Source of the DNA: Mycoavidus cysteinexigens_B | GTDB lineage: Bacteria > Pseudomonadota > Gammaproteobacteria > Burkholderiales > Burkholderiaceae | Reading direction: 5' to 3' | NCBI GenBank assembly: GCA_031963465.1 | Contig: JASSUG010000006.1 | Location: 124,001-188,000, forward strand | Length of the DNA: 64,000 bases | Part shown: one piece after another, positions 35,631-46,618 of the stretch | Numbering within the stretch: the stretch's first letter is position 1 | Layout of the letters: each line of letters begins with the position of its first letter | Position numbers and translations under genes: made by a program | Notes under the pieces: generated by a model | Told to the model about the DNA's origin: nothing | The model's database searches: none | What the model saw: only the letters and a program-made list of their open reading frames with translations

Positions 35631-36650
35631 TTAACGCTGGCTCAGTGCTTGCGATAGCAATTTTGCGGTGATATCAACAATCGGAATCACACGTTGATAC
35701 GCCATGCGCGTCGGGCCAATGACGCCAAGTGTGCCCACAATTTTGCCATCGACCTCATAGGATGAGGTGACAACACTCATTTGTTCAATCGGTACGAGCG
35801 TTGATTCACCGCCGATAAAAATTTGCACGCCTTGCGCATGGCTGGAAACATCAAGCAATTGTAACAAACCGGTTTTTTGGTCAAATATATCAAATAGCTT
35901 GCGCAAGCGGTCCATATCGGATGACAAATCCGCGACCTCAAGTAAATTCCGTTCGCCAGAAATCAAGACGGCTTCGCCCGAATCGGAAACCTCGGTACTT
36001 GCGACAATCGCGGCTTGCATTAAATGAGTCATATTGCCACGCAGTGCTTCGATTTCTTCACGTAAGCGTTGGCGGACTTGATTAAAGCTTAAACCCGCAT
36101 AATTCGCATTAATATAATTTGATGCCTCGATCAGCTGCGCCGGCGAATATTCCTTTTGCGTCGCCATAATGCGGTTTTGCACATCGCCTTCGGGGGTCAC
36201 AATAATCAGCAGGATGCGTTTTTCCGACAGCCGCATAAACTCGATCTGCTTAAATATATGGCTGCGGCGCGGCGTCAAGACAACCCCGGCAAATTGCGAC
36301 AAACTCGATAGCACACTGGCCGCAGCCGCCACCAGCTTGGCCGGCTCACCCGGCTGCAGCCGGGTGCGGACCATACTTTCAACCTGAGCATCATCCGTCA
36401 GCGGCTGAGCCACCAGCATCGTATCAACGAAGAGCCGATAGGCGCGTGGTGTAGGGATGCGTCCTGCCGAGGTATGTGGACTCACGATAAGCCCACATTC
36501 CTCAAGGTCAGACATGACATTACGGATCGTCGCAGGGCTCAGCTCAAGGCCAGAATATTTAGAAAGCGTGCGCGAACCCACCGGCTGACCTTCGGCAATA
36601 TACCGTTCAATCAGGGTTTTCAGTAAAATCTTGGCGCGTGGGTCTAACAT
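35631..36650 (-). CDS. hrcA: Heat-inducible transcription repressor HrcA
   Basis: 339 residues. A winged HTH at the N-terminus (GSRTLSKYSGLELSPATIRN, MSDLEECGLI, HTSAGRIPTPRAYR) is followed by the GAF-like HrcA core. The family represses groESL and sometimes dnaK by binding CIRCE (TTAGCACTC-N9-GAGTGCTAA); no CIRCE is visible in this window. It is divergent from nadK over 195 bases and convergent with the coiled-coil gene, 22 bases apart. Confidence 0.95.
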   Translation of the reverse strand: MLDPRAKILLKTLIERYIAEGQPVGSRTLSKYSGLELSPATIRNVMSDLEECGLIVSPHTSAGRIPTPRAYRLFVDTMLVAQPLTDDAQVESMVRTRLQPGEPAKLVAAAASVLSSLSQFAGVVLTPRRSHIFKQIEFMRLSEKRILLIIVTPEGDVQNRIMATQKEYSPAQLIEASNYINANYAGLSFNQVRQRLREEIEALRGNMTHLMQAAIVASTEVSDSGEAVLISGERNLLEVADLSSDMDRLRKLFDIFDQKTGLLQLLDVSSHAQGVQIFIGGESTLVPIEQMSVVTSSYEVDGKIVGTLGVIGPTRMAYQRVIPIVDITAKLLSQALSQR

Positions 36651-36845
36651 AGCGTCAAATTGTAGCGCAATCGTTACAGTAACAGCGTATTTACCATCCG
36701 TTTTTGGCCCAGTTGAGCGAAATTAGATGAACTGATTAAAAAGCAGTATGGCCTATTCGGGCAAACATGCTATGTTTGCTTTCCGTGCCATTCGTAACTT
36801 TATCTCAGAATTTCGCGCCGTTTTTTTCAATCACGGTGTAAAACT

Positions 36846-37766
36846 ATGCAAAACAACGCTCCTTTTAAAACGATCGCTCTTATCGGCCGCACCGATGCTC
36901 TACGTATTGGAGAGTTATTGGCGATCCTCGCTAAGCGCATTCAACAAGATGGTTTTGAAATTGTTTTCGAGGCGAACACGGCTCAGGTGATTGATTTAGC
37001 CGCTTATGGTTTAAACCACTGCCCGATCCTGACCCTGGCTGAAATAGGTGACCGCGCCGATGTGGCTATTGTACTAGGCGGGGATGGCACAATGTTGGCG
37101 ATTAGCCGCCAACTGGCGCCTTACGGTACGCCATTGATTGGCATTAATCACGGCCGACTTGGTTTTATCACTGACATTTCAATTAGCGAAATGCAACAGG
37201 CGGTCCCGGCCATGCTGGCAGGCAATTTTGAACGAGAAGAACGCGCCCTGCTTGAAGCGCGCATCATGCGCGCTGGCGCGCCGATTTACCATGCCCTCGC
37301 TTTCAACGATGTGGTAGTCAACCGGAGTGGCTTTTCCGGCATGGTCGAATTACGGGTTCAGGTGAATGGTTGTTTCATGTATGAGCAACGCTCTGATGGC
37401 CTAATTGTCGCTACCCCAACCGGCTCAACGGCTTATGCCTTATCATCGCAAGGGCCGATTTTACACCCCCAACTAGGCGGGATCGTACTCGTACCCATCG
37501 CGCCTCACGCCTTGTCAAACCGGCCAATTGTCTTGCCCGATGATTCAGAGATTGCGATTCAAATCACGAGTGGACGCGATGTTAATGTGAATTTCGATAT
37601 GCAATCCTTCACCGCCTTGGAATTGGAAGATACCATCGAAGTCCGCCGCTCAAATCATACTGTGCCTTTTTTGCATCCGCTGAGTTATAGCTATTATGCA
37701 ACGCTGCGCAAAAAATTGCATTGGAGCGAGCCACCATCGTATGGCTCCCATCCTGACTTTAATTGA
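36846..37766 (+). CDS. nadK: NAD kinase
   Basis: 306 residues. The diagnostic GGDGT motif (VVLGGDGTMLAISR), GINHGRLGFITD and TPTGSTAYALS are all present. It phosphorylates NAD to NADP using ATP or polyphosphate in the cytoplasm. It is followed by recN in the same direction after 116 bases, a conserved pair in beta-proteobacteria. Confidence 0.96.
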   Translation: MQNNAPFKTIALIGRTDALRIGELLAILAKRIQQDGFEIVFEANTAQVIDLAAYGLNHCPILTLAEIGDRADVAIVLGGDGTMLAISRQLAPYGTPLIGINHGRLGFITDISISEMQQAVPAMLAGNFEREERALLEARIMRAGAPIYHALAFNDVVVNRSGFSGMVELRVQVNGCFMYEQRSDGLIVATPTGSTAYALSSQGPILHPQLGGIVLVPIAPHALSNRPIVLPDDSEIAIQITSGRDVNVNFDMQSFTALELEDTIEVRRSNHTVPFLHPLSYSYYATLRKKLHWSEPPSYGSHPDFN

Positions 37767-37882
37767 ACTGCCGACCAAATGATCGCGTTCAAGGTGACGG
37801 CAAGCTAGCTGTAAATTAGGTTTTAGGCTACCCTCAAATTTCTTGCTGATTTTCATATGTTTTTTATTGGTCTGAACTTAAA

Positions 37883-39565
37883 ATGCTACGCCATTTGTCG
37901 ATTCGCGATTTCGTTATCGTTACCACGCTTGAACTTGAGTTTGAACCTGGATTCACCGTGTTTTCCGGTGAAACAGGCGCCGGCAAATCGATTTTGATTG
38001 ATGCGCTGGCCTTGACCCTCGGCGCCCGCGCAGATGCGACCATTGTGCGCACAGGCCAAGCGCGCGCAGAAATTACGGCTGAATTCACTTTGCCAGATCA
38101 CGCCCGTCACTGGCTCGCGGAGCTTGCACTCGATGATACCGAGCATAATAGTGTGCTGTTACGCCGGCTGATTGACGCCAGTGGCCGGTCACGCGCTTTT
38201 ATCAACGGCACGCCAGCGACGCTCACGCAACTGCGTGAAATCGGCGAAATGCTGGTTGATCTGCATGGCCAACACGCCCATCAATTATTAATGCGCCCAC
38301 AGGCACAACGTTCTTTATTTGATCTACATGCGGGTCTTGCCCCGCTGGCTAATCAAACGGCGCAAGCATGGCGCAGTTGGCGCGATGCCATGAATGCAAC
38401 GCAAACCGCAGAGGACGCAAACCGAGAGATGCAACTCGAGCGCGAGCAACTGATCTGGCAACTGGATGAATTTGACCAGTTGGCCCCTCAACTTGGCGAA
38501 TGGGACGCGGTCAACGCAGAACACCGGCGCTTAACTCATGCGGCCAGCTTAATTCAAAGCGTGCAAAATGCGTTGGAAATATTATCTGAATCCGATCAGG
38601 CGATGCTGCCGCAACTTGGCGCACTGATTGCTCAGCTCCGCGCCCAAGCACAAATTGATGACCAGCTTGCCGATGCGCTAGCGGCCTTGGAGCCGGCTGA
38701 AATCCAAATCAGCGAGGCGGTGCATACGTTAAATCATTATGCACAGCGACTCGAACTTGACCCCGCCCGGCTCACCCAGACTGAAACACGGCTGAATGCA
38801 TTGCATAGCAGCGCTCGTAAATTCCGTGTACCCCCTGAAGCATTGCCCGCCGAACATGCCGCGCGCCAGGCCCGGCTAGCAGCACTGGATGCCGCCACCG
38901 ATGCGGAGCGACTCCATGCCGATGAAACATGCGCTCGAGCCCATTATGAGAAATTAGCGCAACAGTTATCGAAAGCGCGCGCGCAAGCCGCTCAAACGCT
39001 TAGCGCAGCAGTCACGGCAAGCATGCAAGATTTATCGATGGCGGGTGGGCGCTTTGAAGTGGCGCTCGTGCCACTGACGCAGACGGCACCAGAAACAACC
39101 TATCCATTAGGCAGTGCTCACGGCCTCGAGCACATCGAATTCCGGGTCGCGAGTCATGCTAGCGTGCCCTTACGACCGCTCGCAAAAGTTGCTTCAGGTG
39201 GAGAACTAGCACGTATTAGCTTGGCGCTTTCGGTGATCACCAGCACCGCTAACCCAACGCCAACGCTTATCTTTGATGAAGTCGATAGCGGCATTGGCGG
39301 CGCGGTGGCTGAGGTCGTTGGCCGCTTGCTGCACCAACTAGGGCAACAACGTCAGGTGTTATGCGTCACCCATTTACCGCAAGTGGCGGCGCGAGGTGAT
39401 GCGCATTTGCGGGTGACCAAACAGGCCTCGTCTGCTCAGCAAGTCGTAAGTTTGGTGACGCCACTCGATCAACCTAGCCGCGTCGAAGAAATTGCGCGGA
39501 TGTTAGGCGGCATTGAAATCACTGCGACCACACGCCAACATGCGCAGGAGATGCTAGCGGTTTAG
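37883..39565 (+). CDS. recN: DNA repair protein RecN
   Basis: 560 residues, SMC-like. Walker A GETGAGKS near residue 34, a helical coiled-coil middle, the signature VASGGELARISLAL, and Walker B TLIFDEVDSGIGG. RecN gathers broken DNA ends during recombination repair. The gene is intact, which suggests that double-strand-break repair is retained despite genome decay. It converges on glnE with a 25-base gap. Confidence 0.95.
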   Translation: MLRHLSIRDFVIVTTLELEFEPGFTVFSGETGAGKSILIDALALTLGARADATIVRTGQARAEITAEFTLPDHARHWLAELALDDTEHNSVLLRRLIDASGRSRAFINGTPATLTQLREIGEMLVDLHGQHAHQLLMRPQAQRSLFDLHAGLAPLANQTAQAWRSWRDAMNATQTAEDANREMQLEREQLIWQLDEFDQLAPQLGEWDAVNAEHRRLTHAASLIQSVQNALEILSESDQAMLPQLGALIAQLRAQAQIDDQLADALAALEPAEIQISEAVHTLNHYAQRLELDPARLTQTETRLNALHSSARKFRVPPEALPAEHAARQARLAALDAATDAERLHADETCARAHYEKLAQQLSKARAQAAQTLSAAVTASMQDLSMAGGRFEVALVPLTQTAPETTYPLGSAHGLEHIEFRVASHASVPLRPLAKVASGGELARISLALSVITSTANPTPTLIFDEVDSGIGGAVAEVVGRLLHQLGQQRQVLCVTHLPQVAARGDAHLRVTKQASSAQQVVSLVTPLDQPSRVEEIARMLGGIEITATTRQHAQEMLAV

Positions 39566-39590
39566 GTCATGTGGCCCGTACCGCGTCAAT

Positions 39591-42473
39591 TTATGCAGCG
39601 TTTTTAAACACGCGGGCCCACAACGCCAACACTGCTTCACGCTGAGTTTGTGCCTGTTCGGCTGACACCCGCATATGCTGCTCGATGCCATCAAGTTGCA
39701 ACCTATGCTGCCAGACACGGTAGAAACGATAGGCATTACCTACGGCGTCAGCCTCGCTGGCGGTGATCGCCGCGTAACCTGCAGCCGTGCGTAGCAAAGC
39801 AATATTACCGGTATTACGAATCAGCTCAGGGCATGAGCCGGCGTAAAGCAGCACAAAATATTGCACCATAAATTCAATATCGACCATCCCCCCCCGATCA
39901 TGTTTAAGATCGAAAAGTGGAGTTGAGTTCGGATGACCCTCTAAGACGCGGGCCCGCATCGCCACTATTTCCTGGGCCAGCGTGGTTGCGGCGCGCGGTA
40001 AAATCAGCACCTGCGTCCGAATGGCTTCAAACGCCGCGCCAATACGTGCATCACCGGCACAATAGCGGGCTCGGGTTAGCGCTTGATGCTCCCACATCCA
40101 GGCCGCATTGGCGGCGCCCCCTTCACGCAATTGATAGCGGCGAAACGCATTCAGATCAGTCACCAGTAGCCCAGATGCACCATCTGGCCGCAGCCGCAGA
40201 TCAATATCGAACAGCTGGCCGGCACCTGTCGAACTCGTCAACCAGCTGATTAAACGCCGTGCAAAACTTAAATAAATTTCTGGCGCGGCCTCATCTGGGT
40301 CATCATATAGAAAGATCAGATCCAAATCGGAACCATACGCCAGTTCTTTGCCCCCTAACTTGCCATAGGCAATCACCGCAAAACGCGGAATCGCGCAGTG
40401 ACGGCGTGGCACTTGCTGCCAAACGGCCTCAAGCGTCACGTCTAACATCGCGTCTGCAAGCTCAGACAGTCGATCGCTGACGTGCTCAAGCGTCATATGT
40501 CCAGCCAGATCCAGTAAAAGAATGCGGAACAGCTCTGCATGATGCGCATGGCGCAGCAGGTCCATCTGCTGCTCAACCCCATCTGCTGCAGCCAGCCGCG
40601 CGGCCAGTGCAGCTTTAAAGGCAGGCCAATCGAAGGTACTCACTAGCAGCTCATCATCGAGCAATTCATCGAGCAGCTGCGGATGGGAACATAAGTAATC
40701 CGCCGCCCAGCGCGAAGCGCCTAAGGTTGATAGCACCCGGGCCAGGGCCGCTGGATATTCGGTTAATAATGCCAGGTAGGCGCCGCGCCGATTAATCGCC
40801 TCGAGCAGATCAAGGAAACGCAATAGCGTTTCATCACGACGCTTCGCGGCAAGTTCATGCATAGAATGGAGCGCCCGCTCGATGAGTAAATCAAAACGCA
40901 TGCGGCTTTTTTCGGGCAAGCTGGTATGACGCACGGAGCGCCAGACGGTGGTTAAACGCGACAAAACCTTAGCGGGCGAGTTAAAACCCAAGGCCACTAT
41001 GTATTCGAGTAATTGAGGCGTATTTTCATCATCCAGCGCCTCACTCCAAACCAGTGCGGCAGCTTCTGCCGCCGCCATGGATTGTGCCGTAGCGTCTGCC
41101 GTGATTGTGCTAACGGTTTCTGCAACGCCGGTGATGGCCGCCGGCATAGGATGGGTGGCGCGGTTCGCTGTACTACTCAGCCCATAATGGGTATCGTTTT
41201 TATCTGCAAAGATCTGGTTAAACTGTCGCTCAACGTTGGACAGATGCCCGTCTAATGTTTGCCTAAGCGCTGCATAGTGAGCAAATCCAAGCGAAGCGGC
41301 TAGCCGCGCGCGCTCAGACTCAGCCACGGGCAGAACATGGGTTTGCGCATCATCGGCATACTGCAAACGATGCTCTAACTGCCGCAAGAAACCATAAGCC
41401 TCTGCCAATTGGGTGGCCGCGGCCGGCGCCAACAAGCCTTGCGATGCAGCATACGCTAAGGCTTGCAAGGTTGGGCGTACGCGAAAGCCTGCATCTTGGC
41501 CACCTCGGATCAATTGAAAAACCTGCGCGCAAAATTCAATTTCTCGAATGCCTCCGCGCCCAAGCTTAATATCGTCGGCTTTATCGGGTCGCATAGAAGC
41601 ACGGCGCATCGCTTCTCGCCGAATTTGCGCATGCAGCGCACGCACCGCATCAATCACCCCAAAATCAAGATAACGCCGGTACACAAAGGGCTGGACCAGA
41701 GCATCAAGCTGCGCGGCTAGGTGCTTAGCGGAGTCACTCTCGGTCTCGCTCACTAACCGGCTTTTAATCCAAGCATAGCGTTCCCATTCGCGCCCTTGAA
41801 CATAGAAATATTCCTCTAGCATAGGCAGGCTGCAGACCAGCGGCCCGGCTTCGCCGTTAGGCCGCAAACGCATATCCACGCGAAACACATAACCATCCGC
41901 GGTGAATTCAGACAGCGCGCCAATGAGTTTTTTACCCAACTTTGAAAAATATTCATGACTTGAAATGGGCGAGCGCTCACCGCCGGTGGTTTCACCTTCA
42001 TCGGCATAAACAAAAATTAAATCAATATCCGATGAGACATTGAGCTCATAGCCACCTAACTTACCCATCCCCACCACGCCAAGTGTTTGCGGTAGAGGAT
42101 CATGCGCACCATATGGCACGCCATACAATGTTTCTAACTCAGCATTCAGTACCGAGAGCGAGCATTGAATCGTTAGTTCAGCCAAATCGCTCATCGCGCC
42201 GGTCACCTCGGTCAGGTCCGCTGTGCCCGCAAGGTCACGCTCCATCACCGTACAAAATACTTCCGTTCGCAGTTGACGCAATGCGCTTTTGAGCTGCGCT
42301 TCAGGGGGGCGCGCCGCGTCCATTGATAATAGTGTCGCAAGCCGGTGCGCCATGTCTGTGCGGGACAATGGAGCGACACACGCTTGCGTGACCAAACCAG
42401 CCAACTCAGGCTGGGCATGCATTATGCGCTGGCTATAACGAGAATACGTAACGCTTCGCAAAATAGGTTCCAT
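39591..42473 (-). CDS. glnE: Bifunctional glutamine synthetase adenylyltransferase / deadenylase
   Basis: 960 residues with two nucleotidyltransferase domains. The N-terminal one (GMGKLGGYELNVSSDIDLIF) is the deadenylase, the C-terminal one (AYGKLGGKELAYGSDLDLIF) the adenylylase; each is followed by a helical PII-uridylyltransferase-like domain. It tunes glutamine synthetase activity to nitrogen status through PII. It is divergent from yhdP over 155 bases. The sequence seems complete with no frameshift. Confidence 0.95.
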   Translation of the reverse strand: MEPILRSVTYSRYSQRIMHAQPELAGLVTQACVAPLSRTDMAHRLATLLSMDAARPPEAQLKSALRQLRTEVFCTVMERDLAGTADLTEVTGAMSDLAELTIQCSLSVLNAELETLYGVPYGAHDPLPQTLGVVGMGKLGGYELNVSSDIDLIFVYADEGETTGGERSPISSHEYFSKLGKKLIGALSEFTADGYVFRVDMRLRPNGEAGPLVCSLPMLEEYFYVQGREWERYAWIKSRLVSETESDSAKHLAAQLDALVQPFVYRRYLDFGVIDAVRALHAQIRREAMRRASMRPDKADDIKLGRGGIREIEFCAQVFQLIRGGQDAGFRVRPTLQALAYAASQGLLAPAAATQLAEAYGFLRQLEHRLQYADDAQTHVLPVAESERARLAASLGFAHYAALRQTLDGHLSNVERQFNQIFADKNDTHYGLSSTANRATHPMPAAITGVAETVSTITADATAQSMAAAEAAALVWSEALDDENTPQLLEYIVALGFNSPAKVLSRLTTVWRSVRHTSLPEKSRMRFDLLIERALHSMHELAAKRRDETLLRFLDLLEAINRRGAYLALLTEYPAALARVLSTLGASRWAADYLCSHPQLLDELLDDELLVSTFDWPAFKAALAARLAAADGVEQQMDLLRHAHHAELFRILLLDLAGHMTLEHVSDRLSELADAMLDVTLEAVWQQVPRRHCAIPRFAVIAYGKLGGKELAYGSDLDLIFLYDDPDEAAPEIYLSFARRLISWLTSSTGAGQLFDIDLRLRPDGASGLLVTDLNAFRRYQLREGGAANAAWMWEHQALTRARYCAGDARIGAAFEAIRTQVLILPRAATTLAQEIVAMRARVLEGHPNSTPLFDLKHDRGGMVDIEFMVQYFVLLYAGSCPELIRNTGNIALLRTAAGYAAITASEADAVGNAYRFYRVWQHRLQLDGIEQHMRVSAEQAQTQREAVLALWARVFKNAA

Positions 42474-42628
42474 CGTTAGTCTAACTTAAGAAAAAAATTG
42501 AAGTACACGTAAGCCTCTAAATGGAATTAAGGATAATACGGCCAAGTTTGAACTGCGGATCGTGTTACATTCCCCCATAAGCCGATTTCTTCAATTTTAC
42601 TGTGATTTCATAGCCCCTTAGCCGCTGC

Positions 42629-45600
42629 ATGCCCGCTCGTATCCCCGCTTCTAAGCCAACACCCACGCCACGCACAGCCAAGGGCCGAGGCCGTTTTTTT
42701 AAACCATGCTCATGCGCCAAGCGCATATTTACCGTTTTCGCAGGACTGGCGCTGATACTCTTTTTCGGCATGGCAGCGGCGGCACTCACGTTACACTATG
42801 GCCTTTTGCCAAAGCTTGACACTTTCAGGCCCCGCCTTGAACAAACTGCCTCGCACGCGCTTGGGATGCAGGTTTCGATCGGTCAACTTAGCGGACACTG
42901 GCAGGCACTGCATCCTCGTCTTGAAATTTCTCAATTGACCCTACGGGACAGCACCGGCCGCGTCAGCCTCAGCATACCCCGCGCCAGTGCCGCCCTATCA
43001 TGGCGCTCCTTGCTCTGGTTCAAACCGATATTCGCGAGCTTAAATATTTACGCCCCAGAAGTGACCGCCCGGCGCACGGCCGATGGTCAGTTATTCATTG
43101 CCGGCATACCCGCCAAGATTCCGCTCACGGACCGCCACAACGGCAAGCAGGCTGGGTTGGACTGGCTGCTCTTACAAAAAACCATCTCTCTACATAACAG
43201 TACGCTCTATTGGCAAGACGAAGCCCAACCAAACTTAGCCCTTACGCTAACCAGTGCGCAATTCACGCTATTTAATCATAGCGACCAACCACGCCTGCCA
43301 CCTGATATATCGGTGCACATTCACCAGTTGTCAGCTCGTCTGGAGCACGCATCGAGCTTAGCCGATGCGGCTCATAACCCGCCCGTCAATCTAATTGGGC
43401 GTTTCGACGGGCGTTATGGTTCGCCCCTGACAGGACGTGGTGAGCGCATTACCCTGCACGGCGATCTCGTCGATCTGCGCTTATTGGGTAAATTCGCTCA
43501 GCTATTACCCATCTCACCCACACTAACCAAGCAGATCGCCCGTATCAAACCGCGCGGTGTCCTGCGTGATTACGCCATAGAATGGGAGCAAGCCCCACCC
43601 GCCCACGCTGATGCCGCTATTGCCGGCTCAAATGAAGCGGGCAATACGCCCATGGCACACTACCATTTTAAAGCGCAACTTGACAATATTGGCATCGCCG
43701 CACCGACATCCGCTCTAGCCAACACCAGCGCAGGCCAGTCACCCCCTGCTGGGTTTGGCTTGACTAATTTTTCCGGTTCAATTGATGCCAATGAGACCCG
43801 CGGCACACTGACACTGGCGTCAAAACAAACATCAATCACGCTTAATAACCTATTTGATGAGCCGACCCTCAATTTCGATACACTCACCGGCCAAATGCAT
43901 TGGCAGTTTAAGCGTCTTGACTCAAGCACGTTCCTTCAAGTCCAGCTTCCTCGCCTCCGTTTTGCCAACGCTGATGCCGCTGGCAGCGTGCATGGAGCTT
44001 GGTCAAACGGTGCCTCTAAACAAGGCTATTTAAAGTTGTCGGCAAATTTTAAGCGCCTGCTCGTTGCCCGTGTGCCACGCTATCTGCCCACCCAGATTAA
44101 CCCAAAACTGCGGGCCTACCTCAAACATGCGCTGATTGGCGGAGTCTCACGCAAAGCGGTCATCGAGGTACAAGGAGCGCTTGACGATTTTCCATTTGAA
44201 GACCCACAAAAACCCGGCGTTTTTTATGTTTTAGCGCCGTTTGAGCATGGTCGCTTCGACCCTTCGTCTTATCCCGCAACAGATCCCAGCGCTGAAGCGA
44301 TTACCCAATGGCCTGCGCTGGAGAGTATCCGTGGCCGTTTTGAGCTAGATCGCAGTCGCCTGAAAGTGACCGCTGACGCTGCTCGCTATCGGAATGTCAT
44401 GCTTAGCAAGATCAAAGCAGATATCAATAATCTATCCACCCACACGGATAGCTTAGTGATTAGTGGCCTAGCCAATGGACCGCTTGACGATATGCTGCAC
44501 TACCTCAATGCCAGCCCAATTCCAGATTGGACTACCCACTTGACTGACCGGTTACACGCCAGGGGCAACGCACGACTTAAGCTGCGTCTTGAGGTGCCGC
44601 GCGATGGCCGAGAGCAGACAGGGGTTAACGGGGCGTTGAATTTTGCCGATAACGGCTTAAACTGGGGATCTTTGCCACCGCTTACCGCCCTCACCGGCCA
44701 GCTTGATTTTACTGAGCGCACGCTCACGCTGGTCAAACCTCAAGCGCAATGGCTAGGAGGCAGAATAAGCGGCACCGGCGGTGTCAAAGCAAGTGGTTTT
44801 ACCGCCATCACGCTCAATGGCCAACTATCCGCTCAAGCACTACAGAAAATCTCGCATGACAGTCCACTCGCGGCGCTAGCTCACCACCTAAATGGCACCG
44901 CAGACTATCAAATCGATATACAAGCCCCTAAACACGCCGCCGCGCAGATTACCGCAACCTCTGACTTAACCGGCTTAAGCCTTGGTTTGCCAGCGCCATT
45001 TGCCAAAGACGCCAGTACGCCCATGCCACTTCGTTTGGCGCTGAAACCCGTCCACCCCACCCGAGCGACTCAATCAGCCATCGCCAGCCGCGCCAGCTCC
45101 CCCCAAATACCCAAGCCCTCGACGCTTTCCCAGCGCCGCCTTAATCTGCAAATGGGTCCACTGAGCGCAACTTATTTACTGCATAGCCACCCACAACCGG
45201 CCGTAGTCCACGGCCAAATTGCTATCGGCGAGCCTGTTGCGGCCAAAATTTGTCCAAAACAGCGCTTGTCAGCACGCTGTATCGCCGCGACCGTGAATCT
45301 CGAACAGCTCAATTTGGATGCGTGGCTGACCACCCTGAGCCCGTTTTTCACGTTTCCTGGTTTGGCTACCTCCAAGCCACTGAAAAATCACGCACAGGCC
45401 AATCTACTTACAAGCTGGTCAGCTTGGCTACCGACTCATCTGCATGCTCAGATCAAAAAACTGACAGCGGCTAACCGGCATTGGGAAAATCCTCAACTTA
45501 ACGCAAATCGCACCGGCAGCGGCTGGCAAGCTCGCCTGGTTTCGCCTCAAGCTTTAGGCGATCTGAGCTGGCAGCCTTTTTTATCCACTCCAAGCGGCAC

Positions 45601-46600
45601 GCTACGGGCGCGCTTTAAATATTTCACCCTGCCCGCCTCAATAACTACTGACGGACCTACGCTAACCAGCAAAAAGCTCGAAGATCAGGCCAACACGCTC
45701 CCGGCAATTGATTGGATGATTGACCAACTGACCGTACGCGGCCATGCTCTGGGAAAAGTTGAAGTGGCGGCGCACAATACGACCGATGGCAACGGCACGC
45801 CAATTTGGCAACTCGACAAATTACACATTCTGAACCCCGCCGCAACTTTAAACGCAACCGGCTACTGGAGCCTGCCGCGCCACCAGCAGATCGCCCAAGC
45901 CCCAACGCTGGGGACCCATAACAACCGCCGCCAGACAGCCCTCGAGTTCAAGCTCGCAATCAATAACGCAGGCGACCTACTAGATCACTTCGGGCTGCCA
46001 CGGACCCTGCGCAATGGCAGCGGCACCTTGGTTGGCAAGGTGAACTGGCAAGGCACGCCCATCACCATTGATTACCCAAGCTTGAACAGTTCATTATCAT
46101 TTAATTTACAGCGCGGACAAATTCTGCAAGTTGAGCCGGGCATGGGTAAATTGCTCGGCGTCTTGTCGTTGCAAAGTCTAGCGCGCTTTCTAATGCTCGA
46201 TTTTCGTGGCATATTTGGCTCAGGCTTGACCTTTGACCAAATTCAGGGGACTGGAACAGTCAAAAATGGCATCGGTTACACCGATAATTTTGAGATATTA
46301 AGTTCCAGCGTACGCATCACTATGAGCGGAAGTACCCACATTCCGCAAGAAAAACAGAGTTTACTTGTTACCGTAGTACCATCGATTGACGCAGGCTCCG
46401 CCGCATTGGCTACTGCCGCGATTAATCCTTTACTCGGCTTTAGCAGCTACCTAGCGCAATTAGCCCTATCGGCCGCCATCTCACACAATTTCTCGCACCA
46501 ATATGCCATTACTGGCTCCTGGGCCAACCCGCAAATTGAACGAATTCCAAGCGAAGCGAGTAAAATTGATCTTCCAATCGAAGCAGCTCCCGCACAATGA
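42629..46600 (+). CDS. yhdP: YhdP-family (AsmA-like) envelope lipid-transport protein
   Basis: 1,323 residues. A basic N-terminus and one membrane helix (VFAGLALILFFGMAAAAL, residues ~36-55) anchor a very long periplasmic part. Repeating beta-rich segments and the C-terminal AsmA-type region (FNLQRGQILQVEPGMGKLLG, SLQSLARFLMLDF) are typical of YhdP/DUF3971. In E. coli, YhdP, TamB and YdbH move phospholipids to the outer membrane. It is directly followed by tldD (18 bases). In many Burkholderia a nitrilase gene lies between the two; it is missing here. Confidence 0.9.
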   Translation: MPARIPASKPTPTPRTAKGRGRFFKPCSCAKRIFTVFAGLALILFFGMAAAALTLHYGLLPKLDTFRPRLEQTASHALGMQVSIGQLSGHWQALHPRLEISQLTLRDSTGRVSLSIPRASAALSWRSLLWFKPIFASLNIYAPEVTARRTADGQLFIAGIPAKIPLTDRHNGKQAGLDWLLLQKTISLHNSTLYWQDEAQPNLALTLTSAQFTLFNHSDQPRLPPDISVHIHQLSARLEHASSLADAAHNPPVNLIGRFDGRYGSPLTGRGERITLHGDLVDLRLLGKFAQLLPISPTLTKQIARIKPRGVLRDYAIEWEQAPPAHADAAIAGSNEAGNTPMAHYHFKAQLDNIGIAAPTSALANTSAGQSPPAGFGLTNFSGSIDANETRGTLTLASKQTSITLNNLFDEPTLNFDTLTGQMHWQFKRLDSSTFLQVQLPRLRFANADAAGSVHGAWSNGASKQGYLKLSANFKRLLVARVPRYLPTQINPKLRAYLKHALIGGVSRKAVIEVQGALDDFPFEDPQKPGVFYVLAPFEHGRFDPSSYPATDPSAEAITQWPALESIRGRFELDRSRLKVTADAARYRNVMLSKIKADINNLSTHTDSLVISGLANGPLDDMLHYLNASPIPDWTTHLTDRLHARGNARLKLRLEVPRDGREQTGVNGALNFADNGLNWGSLPPLTALTGQLDFTERTLTLVKPQAQWLGGRISGTGGVKASGFTAITLNGQLSAQALQKISHDSPLAALAHHLNGTADYQIDIQAPKHAAAQITATSDLTGLSLGLPAPFAKDASTPMPLRLALKPVHPTRATQSAIASRASSPQIPKPSTLSQRRLNLQMGPLSATYLLHSHPQPAVVHGQIAIGEPVAAKICPKQRLSARCIAATVNLEQLNLDAWLTTLSPFFTFPGLATSKPLKNHAQANLLTSWSAWLPTHLHAQIKKLTAANRHWENPQLNANRTGSGWQARLVSPQALGDLSWQPFLSTPSGTLRARFKYFTLPASITTDGPTLTSKKLEDQANTLPAIDWMIDQLTVRGHALGKVEVAAHNTTDGNGTPIWQLDKLHILNPAATLNATGYWSLPRHQQIAQAPTLGTHNNRRQTALEFKLAINNAGDLLDHFGLPRTLRNGSGTLVGKVNWQGTPITIDYPSLNSSLSFNLQRGQILQVEPGMGKLLGVLSLQSLARFLMLDFRGIFGSGLTFDQIQGTGTVKNGIGYTDNFEILSSSVRITMSGSTHIPQEKQSLLVTVVPSIDAGSAALATAAINPLLGFSSYLAQLALSAAISHNFSHQYAITGSWANPQIERIPSEASKIDLPIEAAPAQ

Positions 46601-46618
46601 CTGCATGGTCGCCCTTAA

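Noticed and set aside
36651..36845. CIRCE operator in the hrcA/nadK gap
   Set aside because: No TTAGCACTC-N9-GAGTGCTAA or close variant could be found here or before grpE.
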